Source: CAKSUT01 sp045542335 (GTDB taxonomy: Bacteria; Bacillota; Clostridia; Oscillospirales; CAG-382). Taken from it: a DNA stretch of 30,419 nt. Every line of letters begins with the position of its first letter. Position 1 is the stretch's first letter. The translations under genes were made by a program, and so were the position numbers. The notes under the pieces are model-generated. The model had not been told where the DNA came from, did no database searches, and worked only from the letters and a program-made list of their open reading frames with translations. Location of the stretch: NCBI GenBank assembly GCA_045542335.1, contig JAZQKV010000112.1:1-30419 (forward strand), given 5' to 3'. Positions 24,577 to 30,419 of this stretch are shown here, in pieces.

Positions 24577-24642
24577 GGTGCATCCTTTCATTTTTTGTAT
24601 GTAATGACAGTCCAATTGCTATTATATGCTTGCTCTGCGTTT

Positions 24643-24671
24643 ATTGTACCACGTTTGAAAGCAAATATCAA
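24643..24671 (-). promoter_or_regulatory. Promoter of the uridine kinase-like gene
   Basis: Minus strand: TTGATA (24671-24666), 17-base spacer, TACAAT (24648-24643) with TGG before the hexamer. A second TATAAT lies nearer the gene but without a good -35. Confidence 0.65.
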
Positions 24672-24745
24672 CAGGAAATTGTTATATTTTGCTTAATTTG
24701 CAGTTTTGTCTGCTTTTTTACAATTGCAGGTCTGCAATGTTCCAC

Positions 24746-24774
24746 TTGACACGACAAGAAATCTGTGGTAAAAT
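24746..24774 (+). promoter_or_regulatory. Promoter of the Gph-like phosphatase
   Basis: TTGACA at 24746-24751, 17-base spacer, TAAAAT at 24769-24774 with TGG before the hexamer. Confidence 0.8.
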
Positions 24775-24816
24775 ATGATAAAGAAAAAGTATATCACTCT
24801 TTTGAAAGGAGTCCCC

Positions 24817-25482
24817 ATGCCAACAAAGAACCATTATCTACCTGCAACGCACATCCTTTTTGACCTTGATGGAACACTTTCCGATTCTGCCCCGGGGATT
24901 GTTGCCTCTGTTGCATATGCCCTTGATAAAATGGAATTTGCATATGAGGATTACGAACAACTCCGCAGTTTTGTTGGGCCGCCTCTTCGTGAGCAGTTTA
25001 TGTCCTTCTGTAACCTTGAAACTATTGAAGAGGGGGATAAGGCAGTTTCTCTTTACCGAGAGTTTTATACTACAAAAGGCATATTTGATAATACCGCTTA
25101 TGATGGAATCCCCGAAATGCTCGACAAGCTTTCGGAGCTTGGCTTGAGGCTTGCCGTTGCCACCTCAAAACCCGAGATTTTCGCAAGACAGATAATTGAA
25201 AGGTATGGCTTCGCGGATAAATTTGATTATATTGGTGGTTCACTTCTCGACGGCACAAGAACCGATAAGGCTCAGGTTATCCAATATGTCATGAAAGAAC
25301 TTGACGTAAAACCCGAAAACTGCGTGATGGTTGGCGACCGTGAACACGACATTGTTGGCGGAAAAAAGTGCGGACTTTCAACCATCGGTGTTCTTTGGGG
25401 TTATGGCGGCAGACAAGAACTTGAAAATGCCGGTGCGCACGTCATTGTGGAGCATCCCGGGGATATTGTCGGACTATTTTAG
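24817..25482 (+). CDS. HAD superfamily phosphatase, phosphoglycolate phosphatase-like
   Basis: A 221-residue subfamily IA HAD phosphatase. Motif I is FDLDGTLSD (Asp16, Asp18), motif II is ATSKPE, the motif III lysine is in DKAQVI (TDKA), and motif IV is MVGDREHDIVGG. The helical cap (about 25-90) matches Gph/PpaX enzymes, which hydrolyse phosphoglycolate, pyrophosphate or other small phosphates. GAAAGGAG five bases before the ATG at 24817 decides the start over an in-frame ATG 42 bases upstream. Single gene ending in a strong terminator. The exact substrate is not evident. Confidence 0.87.
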   Translation: MPTKNHYLPATHILFDLDGTLSDSAPGIVASVAYALDKMEFAYEDYEQLRSFVGPPLREQFMSFCNLETIEEGDKAVSLYREFYTTKGIFDNTAYDGIPEMLDKLSELGLRLAVATSKPEIFARQIIERYGFADKFDYIGGSLLDGTRTDKAQVIQYVMKELDVKPENCVMVGDREHDIVGGKKCGLSTIGVLWGYGGRQELENAGAHVIVEHPGDIVGLF

Positions 25483-25500
25483 TCAATTGAAAATAAAATA

Positions 25501-25540
25501 AAGTGCGTAGAGCAAGGCTTTTGCTCTACGCACTTTTTGT
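25501..25540. terminator. Strong bidirectional terminator
   Basis: A perfect 15-base stem (25501-25515 with 25521-25535) around a short loop, followed by TTTTTG on the right and by A-rich sequence on the left, serving both the Gph-like gene and the convergent AraC gene. Confidence 0.9.
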
Positions 25541-25548
25541 TTGCTTAT

Positions 25549-26370
25549 TTAAGCGTTGTTCATTGTTCTTTTGATATATTTTCCCGGTGGTATTCCTGTT
25601 ACAGCTTTAAAAAGGCGGCAGAAATAATAATAGTCCTCAATGCCGCAAAGACTTGCAATTTCGGGGAGAGTTTTATCGGTTGTTTCGATGAGCCGCACAG
25701 CTTTTGAAATCTTCGCATTGTTTCGGAATGTAACGGGCGAAAGACCTGTTGCTTCACCAAAACATCTACGAAAAAACGGTGCTTTCAATCCGCAAAGGGC
25801 GGCAAGCTCGTCAACTGAACGGTTATCCTCCGGGTGAGTCTCGATAAATTCAATTGCAGGTGCAACTTTTTTCTTGCTTCCGTAAGAAAAACTCTCTGAT
25901 ACAAGCTCTTTTTTTAACTCGGAAATTATGCTGTAAAGAACAGATATAAGCTGTTCATTGCTGCCCGATTTTCCTGCAAAAACATCTGTCTGCGAATCAA
26001 CGGCAAGAGAAAACAGTTTGCTGTATCTTGTAAAATTGTTGACACGATGAAGTACACTTTTGCACTCAACCTTGTTTGATGTGTCAAAATTTATATAATA
26101 ACACGACGCAAGTCCTGTTCGTGTCAATGGCGATGTTTCGTATTCTGTCCCTTGGGGGATAAACAAAAGGTCGCCATGTGCCATTGTGACGGTTTTGCCC
26201 TCGGAAATAAGGCGATAACAAGCCTTGCTTTCCCCATAATGAAGAATAAGTCCATGAAACTCACGACAGGGGAAATAACGATGTGTTTCGTTTTCCAAAA
26301 AAGGTTTTGGAATACCTGCACGGTTTACAGTGTTCACAATGAAAAGTTGATTATCAAAACGTGTTTCCAT
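25549..26370 (-). CDS. AraC family regulator linked to glycyl radical enzyme
   Basis: A 273-residue regulator with a cupin-type N-terminal domain (about 35-100, HGDLLFIPQGTEYET) and a C-terminal AraC domain (about 170-266) with two helix-turn-helix motifs (SVDELAALCGLKAPFFRRCF and LPEIASLCGIEDYYYFCRLF) and the closing PPGKY. It begins three bases after the stop of the glycyl radical enzyme and is surely cotranscribed with it, so it probably controls that gene, perhaps by autoregulation, in response to the enzyme's substrate. It differs clearly from the other AraC protein in the window. Confidence 0.9.
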   Translation of the reverse strand: METRFDNQLFIVNTVNRAGIPKPFLENETHRYFPCREFHGLILHYGESKACYRLISEGKTVTMAHGDLLFIPQGTEYETSPLTRTGLASCYYINFDTSNKVECKSVLHRVNNFTRYSKLFSLAVDSQTDVFAGKSGSNEQLISVLYSIISELKKELVSESFSYGSKKKVAPAIEFIETHPEDNRSVDELAALCGLKAPFFRRCFGEATGLSPVTFRNNAKISKAVRLIETTDKTLPEIASLCGIEDYYYFCRLFKAVTGIPPGKYIKRTMNNA

Positions 26371-26373
26371 AAC

Positions 26374-28671
26374 TTACTCCGCCGCAGCCTGCGCTTGCGC
26401 AATAAATATATCCTGCTCAATTTTTGAAAGATTTACAAAAAACACATTCCAGCCGCACACACGAACCTGAAGATTTTTGTATTGTTCGGGATTCTTCTGT
26501 GCCTTTTTAAGGAGCTCTGCATCAAAAATGTTTCCGTGCATGGCAAAACCGCCCTTGGCAAAATAGGTTTTGAGAATTGAGTGGAACGCAATAAGGCCCT
26601 CGGCACCCGACACTGCTGATGGGTGCAATACAATATCAAGGACAGTTCCGTTTGCAAAATCGGCATGATCGAGTGCGGCGGCAGAATTGATGAGAGATGT
26701 GATGCCCTGCTTATCCATGCCGGGGGCGGCACAAAGGTTTTTTGAAAAAGGAGTGCCTGCAAGTCTGCCGTCTGAGGTGGCGCAATAGCGTGTTCCGTAA
26801 AGGACATTGTGGTCAATCGAAAAGCAACCAACTCTGAAAACACCGCCACGTCCATTGGGCTTGTTGGCACAATAAGATGAGGTGAATTTTGCGACGTCTT
26901 TTGTCAGCATTTCACAAAGCTCGGAACCGTTACCATATTTGTCGGCACGAAGAAGCATTGCACGGAGCTTTTCATAGCCTTTGAAATTCGCTTTTATTGC
27001 CTCACGAAGTTCCCCCGGCGTGCAAACCTTTTTGTCAAAAACAACCGTCTTTATTGCGCAAAGGCAATCCACACAGCTTGGGAGAAACATAATCTGAAAG
27101 GATGTGTTTGAATACTTTGCGCCGCCGTCATAAATATCTCTGCCTCTTTCAAGGGCGGTGTTATAAGTGGCGGAAAGCAGGGGATTGGGATTCATATAAT
27201 AATAATGCTTTTCAAGAGCGCAAAGCCCCGACATGAGCTTGTCCGCAACGCACATAAACTGTGCCTTGAACGCAGCGAGATAGTCGTCAAAGGACGAAAA
27301 ATCCGTTGGCGTTTCAATGCCCTCTTTATAGCCCGACATTACATTTATGCCACCAAAAAGGGCAAGATTTGTCAGCTTTACAAGGTCGATCATACCTGCA
27401 CCTGTGCAGGCGATTTCGTTACCTGCCGCCGGCTCATAGCACCCAATCGGAAGGTAAACACGGGCATCCTCAAGGGAAACTTTTTGACGAAGCAAAGATT
27501 CAATTATAATGTCGTCGTTGCAGAAAACAAAGCTTGATGAGCCTTGTCTTATTGAGTCAAGAACAAGCAGAATGAATTTTTCAGGAGTGTTTTTGCTTAC
27601 TCTTATGTGAATTTTCGGGCTGTGAATGTTGAGCTTCATGTATTCCTCAACAACGGCAAAAGACAGCTCATTGACGACACATTCTCCGTCTGAATCAATT
27701 CCACCAAGCATAAATGGTAAGTCATAGGGAATACGCATTGCCCATAGTCTGAACAAAAAGTGTTTTAATATAAGGCGAAGCTCTTTCTCGGAAAAAGTGC
27801 CGTTTTCAAGGTCATTTTTCCAATAGCCTATGAGTTCACGGTCAATGCCTCCGAGCGTGCGCACACGGGTTCCGAAAACTATTTCGCTGACATAAAACAT
27901 AATGTCGTAGCACAAAACTGCCTCATGGAAATTCTGCGGTCTGTTGCGTGAAATTGACAAAAGCGATTCTGAAAGAAGTTTCATGTTTTCAGACACTTCA
28001 TCATTATCACAGCTTGCCATTTTGGACACAAGCTCAACAAACCTGCTAATATATGCGATTATCGCATTGTAAACAATAATACAGCTCTCAAAAAAAGCTT
28101 CGGCGGTTTTATCAAGAGTGCCTTGATTGCGCTTTTCATCACGCATTTTTATGACGTTTTCAAGCGTACCAGCAAAACCAAGCTTTGAAAAGCTCGACCA
28201 ATCGTGTGCAACGTGACCGAAATCCGGATCAAAAAAGAAACTTCTTGTTTCGCCGGCATCATATTGCACTGCATCTTCTTTTGCGCAGACACCTTTTCTA
28301 ATCTCACGTTTTCTAACGCTTGAAACGCACTTATCTACAATATTTCCGTGTTTTATTCTTTCGCAAAAAATTGCATGACAATTGACGGCTATTTCGCCCT
28401 CTTTAAGCACTTTTTCAAACGCCTTTGCTTTTATAATGGCGTGGTGAGTCCCTTTTTCGGATAAATCTCTGACCATTTCTTCAACTTGTTTTTCAAGCTT
28501 GTCGGTGTTTCCCGGAATACCGCTTTTACCACCTGTTCCCGGAACAATGAACTCTCCGTCAAGCTCATCTCTGTACATAAGAAGCGTATCAAACATTTTT
28601 GTGTTGTATGAAATACGGGCTTTGGTTTTGTCCGAAACATACTTACTCTGAATGTGTTTGGTTTCAGACAC
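26374..28671 (-). CDS. Glycyl radical enzyme, pyruvate formate-lyase family, substrate unknown
   Basis: A 765-residue glycyl radical enzyme. The radical site is Gly740 in RVCGWNVFFVNLS near the C-terminus. The active-site loop is IGCYEP (Cys411, Glu413): one cysteine plus a glutamate, as in dehydratases and C-N or C-O lyases of the family, rather than the double cysteine of pyruvate formate-lyase. The tyrosine between Cys and Glu differs from the GCVEP of choline and hydroxyproline enzymes. The N-terminal FGHVAHDW segment is in the usual position. The usual radical SAM activase gene is not adjacent. Start is uncertain: GTG at 28671 has no ribosome binding site, and an in-frame ATG at 28725 is cut off by a UGA at 28683-28681. 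Anaerobic, cytoplasmic. Confidence 0.88.
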   Translation of the reverse strand: MSETKHIQSKYVSDKTKARISYNTKMFDTLLMYRDELDGEFIVPGTGGKSGIPGNTDKLEKQVEEMVRDLSEKGTHHAIIKAKAFEKVLKEGEIAVNCHAIFCERIKHGNIVDKCVSSVRKREIRKGVCAKEDAVQYDAGETRSFFFDPDFGHVAHDWSSFSKLGFAGTLENVIKMRDEKRNQGTLDKTAEAFFESCIIVYNAIIAYISRFVELVSKMASCDNDEVSENMKLLSESLLSISRNRPQNFHEAVLCYDIMFYVSEIVFGTRVRTLGGIDRELIGYWKNDLENGTFSEKELRLILKHFLFRLWAMRIPYDLPFMLGGIDSDGECVVNELSFAVVEEYMKLNIHSPKIHIRVSKNTPEKFILLVLDSIRQGSSSFVFCNDDIIIESLLRQKVSLEDARVYLPIGCYEPAAGNEIACTGAGMIDLVKLTNLALFGGINVMSGYKEGIETPTDFSSFDDYLAAFKAQFMCVADKLMSGLCALEKHYYYMNPNPLLSATYNTALERGRDIYDGGAKYSNTSFQIMFLPSCVDCLCAIKTVVFDKKVCTPGELREAIKANFKGYEKLRAMLLRADKYGNGSELCEMLTKDVAKFTSSYCANKPNGRGGVFRVGCFSIDHNVLYGTRYCATSDGRLAGTPFSKNLCAAPGMDKQGITSLINSAAALDHADFANGTVLDIVLHPSAVSGAEGLIAFHSILKTYFAKGGFAMHGNIFDAELLKKAQKNPEQYKNLQVRVCGWNVFFVNLSKIEQDIFIAQAQAAAE

Positions 28672-28682
28672 AACACTTGATC

Positions 28683-28725
28683 AAAACAAGTTTAAAGTAA
28701 GCCCGAATTCGTACACTCCTTTCAT
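28683..28725 (-). other. Short ORF in the glycyl radical enzyme leader, same frame
   Basis: ATG at 28725 opens 14 codons (MKGVYEFGLTLNLF) ending in UGA at 28683-28681, in the same frame as the enzyme, whose first possible start is a GTG four codons after the UGA. AAAGGAG at 28722-28716 lies just inside this ORF. It could be a leader peptide, a recoded or mutated codon, or chance. Confidence 0.3.
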
Positions 28726-28739
28726 TTCATCATGTCTTT

Positions 28740-28768
28740 ATTATACACATGTTGCATGAATTTTTCAA
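28740..28768 (-). promoter_or_regulatory. Promoter of the glycyl radical enzyme-araC unit
   Basis: Minus strand: TTGAAA (28768-28763), 17-base spacer, TATAAT (28745-28740). The predicted transcript begins near 28733, about 60 bases before the GTG. Confidence 0.75.
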
Positions 28769-28885
28769 TGCACAAATCGCTCTTTTTGCACAAAATGAAA
28801 CTCGGATGCTTTAGATAATGGCGAAAATACAAGAAAGATTTGATGAAAATGGATAAAAAGAAACAATGAAGGCTTTGGCGAAGAA

Positions 28886-28917
28886 ATAAAAAAGACTGCG
28901 CCAAAAGTGACGCAGTC
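28886..28917 (-). terminator. Intrinsic terminator after thiT
   Basis: Leftward: GACTGCG (28917-28911) pairs with CGCAGTC (28900-28894) around a ten-base loop, followed by TTTTTTAT. Confidence 0.85.
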
Positions 28918-28926
28918 GGTAGCTTG

Positions 28927-29571
28927 TCAGATTTCGTTATGTGGCTTTAAATTTTTGAAGAAAATGGGGAACAGATAAGCGAGGATGCCTGTGAGGACAA
29001 TTTCGGGAATCATATACAGTCCGTTATAGACCACCGAATAAAACCACGAAAGTGTCGGTCCACTCATGTTAGCAAGTACCCATGCGCCAAATTCGCCCAT
29101 TTCCGAGAAAAACCATTCTGCCCATACACCAAAGAAAATTGCGCCTGAGAGAATGTGGCAAAGGTATCTAAGAGCAAGAGCGAAAACAGAGCCGATGCAC
29201 AGGCAAATGCTTTTGTTTTTGAACTTGTTTGCAAAGACGCCCGAAAAACCGATTACTGTGTAGGCGATAATATAGTCGAGAAGACACACTATAACGGCTT
29301 TCCACCAAATCATCTGGCTGTCGCCGGGCATGAAAAATGACATGACCGTCTGACCTCCGAGGATTGCCTGAATAATTGAAAAAACGAACGCTGAGGCAAG
29401 TCCCCATTTTGTTCCGTACATATATCCGACTATGCAAATGGGAAGCATACTTGCAAAGGTAACGCCGCCGCCAAATGGCAGTTGCAACGGGATGATAAGC
29501 GAAACGACGGCAAGGGCTGATGCCATTGCGACCATCATTGCGCTCGTGGCAAGTTTTTTTGTGTTTGTCAT
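28927..29571 (-). CDS. thiT: ThiT-like thiamine ECF transporter substrate-binding subunit
   Basis: A 214-residue membrane protein with six hydrophobic segments. It is the S component that captures thiamine for the shared ECF energising module (EcfA, EcfA', EcfT, encoded elsewhere). The RYLCHILSGAIFFG segment (135-148, His139) and the C-terminal YNGLYMIPE (182-190) match ThiT thiamine-binding regions, and the tryptophan-rich WAEWF and FGAWVLANMS segments lie between. I chose the ATG at 29571; an in-frame upstream codon at 29631 lies inside the terminator hairpin. AAGGAG is 12 bases upstream. A TPP riboswitch immediately upstream confirms the thiamine role. Confidence 0.9.
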   Translation of the reverse strand: MTNTKKLATSAMMVAMASALAVVSLIIPLQLPFGGGVTFASMLPICIVGYMYGTKWGLASAFVFSIIQAILGGQTVMSFFMPGDSQMIWWKAVIVCLLDYIIAYTVIGFSGVFANKFKNKSICLCIGSVFALALRYLCHILSGAIFFGVWAEWFFSEMGEFGAWVLANMSGPTLSWFYSVVYNGLYMIPEIVLTGILAYLFPIFFKNLKPHNEI

Positions 29572-29590
29572 GAGCTTAACACACTCCTTG

Positions 29591-29625
29591 TAAAAAAAGA
29601 TACCGCACTTAATATCGGTGCGGTA
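29591..29625 (-). terminator. Riboswitch-controlled terminator before thiT
   Basis: Leftward: TACCGCAC (29625-29618) pairs with GTGCGGTA (29608-29601) around a nine-base loop, followed by TCTTTTTTT. It lies between the TPP aptamer and the thiT ribosome binding site, so the leader works by transcription attenuation. Confidence 0.88.
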
Positions 29626-29658
29626 AAACAATACATCTGCAAAAAGTATGTTTCAAAT

Positions 29659-29772
29659 CTCCCTACGCCGGTATTATCCGTACAGGTTTAAAGGGTTCGG
29701 CAATTCTCTGTGTCCGTTCTGCAGCACGCACACCGTGAAATCTGCCGTCTCAGCCTTTGACAGCACCCCTGA
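29659..29772 (-). ncRNA. TPP riboswitch (THI element) upstream of thiT
   Basis: Reading leftward, the conserved TPP aptamer pieces appear in order: AGGGGTGC, then GGCTGAGA (pyrimidine-sensing arm), a variable arm closed by CGGCA/TGCCG, then GAACCC, AACCTG, GGATAATACC and GGCGTAGGGAG. Flanking AATC/GATT pair as the outer stem. TPP binding should favour the downstream terminator at 29591-29625 and switch thiT off. Confidence 0.95.
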
Positions 29773-29933
29773 TTATTAAGTTCGGTTCGATAAGGATTAT
29801 ACTACATATTTTTTCAAAAATCTACATGAATTTGTAAAGATTTTTATTGCCGATACGGCTTTTGATTTTGTACAGACAAACAAGATTTGCGGCTTGAGAG
29901 CGAATTGCTTGAAAAAAGAGAAACCGAAAAGCA
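29773..29933. other. Divergent gap, thiT leader and DUF188 gene
   Basis: AT-rich. On the minus strand a TATAAT at about 29803-29798 lies 17 bases from TAGATT, a weak -35, and could start the thiT leader just upstream of the riboswitch. No gene seen. Confidence 0.45.
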
Positions 29934-29962
29934 TTGTATTGTTCAAAAATAAGTGGTATAAT
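29934..29962 (+). promoter_or_regulatory. Promoter of the DUF188 gene
   Basis: TTGTAT at 29934-29939, 17-base spacer, TATAAT at 29957-29962 with TGG before the hexamer. Confidence 0.75.
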
Positions 29963-30071
29963 TTGTTTGTGTCAAACAAAAGGATACACAATAATGGGAA
30001 GAATGGTTAGTGTATGTGCGAATCTTTTCCGGGGGGAATATCTGCAATATATCAACACAAAGGAAATCAAA

Positions 30072-30419
30072 ATGAAAAAACTCTACATTGATGCTGACGG
30101 CTGTCCCGTGGTCCGTGAAGCAATAAGTATCGCCGGAAGCTTTGGCTTTACGCCGGTTGTGGTGTGTGACACGGCACACACTTTTGATAGTCTTGATGCT
30201 CGGATTATTACCGTGTCAAAGGGACGTGACAGTGCGGATTTTGCCATTGTCAATATGCTTGAAAAAGATGAAAACGGTAAATGTACGGACGTTGTTGTGA
30301 CGCAGGATTACGGTCTTGCGGCAATGTGCCTTGCAAAAGGGGCGAGGGCGTTAAACCAAAATGGACTTGTCTTTGACGAAACCAATATTTCTTCGCTGCT
30401 GGAAGTCCGTGCCTTTGCG
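30072..30419 (+). CDS. YaiI/YqxD family (DUF188) protein, C-terminus cut by window
   Basis: The visible 116 residues start MKKLYIDADGCPVVREA, the DUF188 signature with a PIN-like acidic site (Asp7, Asp9), and continue with VVVTQDYGLAAMCLAKGA, another hallmark. The family is conserved in bacteria; its function is not established, though the PIN-like fold suggests a nuclease. The end lies outside the window. The ATG at 30072 has AAAGGA seven bases upstream and gives the family N-terminus. An in-frame ATG at 29994, also with AAAAGGA nine bases upstream, would add 26 residues and is better placed relative to the promoter, so both starts may be used. Confidence 0.88.
   Translation, partial: MKKLYIDADGCPVVREAISIAGSFGFTPVVVCDTAHTFDSLDARIITVSKGRDSADFAIVNMLEKDENGKCTDVVVTQDYGLAAMCLAKGARALNQNGLVFDETNISSLLEVRAFA

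Noticed and set aside
28665..28690. SECIS element for selenocysteine at the UGA before the glycyl radical enzyme
   Set aside because: Only a 5-base TGTGT/ACACA stem follows; no proper apical loop features, and a Sec at the N-terminus of this family would be unexplained.
28722..28904. 60-codon leftward ORF between the glycyl radical enzyme and thiT
   Set aside because: It covers the terminator of thiT and the promoter of the next gene, has no ribosome binding site and an implausible Phe/Leu-rich composition.
29690..29712. tRNA-like GGTTTAAAGGGTTCGG sequence
   Set aside because: It is part of the TPP riboswitch on the other strand; there is no acceptor stem or anticodon arm.

Overview
The window looks like ordinary chromosome from a low-to-mid GC, anaerobic member of the Clostridia (Bacillota). 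The order is probably Oscillospirales or close to it, but that placement is inference. Supporting signs are AAAGGAG-type ribosome binding sites before most genes, sigma-A promoters with 17-base spacers, Bacillus-type NagB, Xpt and HPr active-site numbering, NrdR, a TPP riboswitch driving a ThiT-type ECF transporter, and an oxygen-sensitive glycyl radical enzyme. I see no rRNA, tRNA, CRISPR array, insertion sequence, integrase or prophage gene, and no block that looks transferred.

Layout. 1-440: start of a leftward DUF11-like surface protein (cut by the window edge) and a gap with an inverted repeat. 441-5168: rightward rimM-trmD, then an O-antigen-ligase-like polymerase and two tandem DUF4330-type membrane-anchored proteins. 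5390-10052: HPr behind its own promoter, then uvrC-rsmD-coaD-SGNH hydrolase. 10250-13416: leftward amino-sugar cassette (Gfo/Idh/MocA oxidoreductase, NahK-like kinase, NagB), divergent from an AraC regulator at 13554 through a nearly symmetrical bidirectional promoter. 14516-16725: Cof-type HAD phosphatase, YgjV-like membrane protein, metallo-beta-lactamase-fold hydrolase. 16896-19800: leftward ribF, a DacF-like penicillin-binding protein and xpt. 20118-21797: a LytM/M23-like exported protein. 21909-25482: nrdR, a TIM-barrel isomerase, a small membrane protein, a uridine-kinase-like protein and a Gph-like phosphatase, mostly divergent or convergent single genes. 25549-28671: a glycyl radical enzyme followed three bases later by an AraC regulator. 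28886-29772: thiT under a TPP riboswitch with an attenuating terminator. 29994-end: a YaiI/YqxD (DUF188) gene cut by the window end.

How genes work together. The 10-13.5 kb cassette reads as uptake-independent N-acetylhexosamine metabolism: a kinase related to NahK of the lacto-N-biose/galacto-N-biose pathway, glucosamine-6-phosphate deaminase, and an oxidoreductase of unknown substrate under a local AraC regulator. NagA and a phosphosugar mutase are not in the window. Most other operons are core maintenance: RNA modification, repair, CoA, flavin, purine salvage and thiamine uptake.

Most worth a second look: the glycyl radical enzyme with a GCYEP active-site loop, no activase beside it and an in-frame UGA ahead of its apparent GTG start; two cell-wall proteins (DacF-like and LytM-like) whose catalytic motifs appear lost; the symmetrical TATAATGATTATA promoter core; and the rimM-trmD operon joined to envelope genes instead of ribosomal protein genes. 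I found no clear evidence of a wholly new defence or mobile system.
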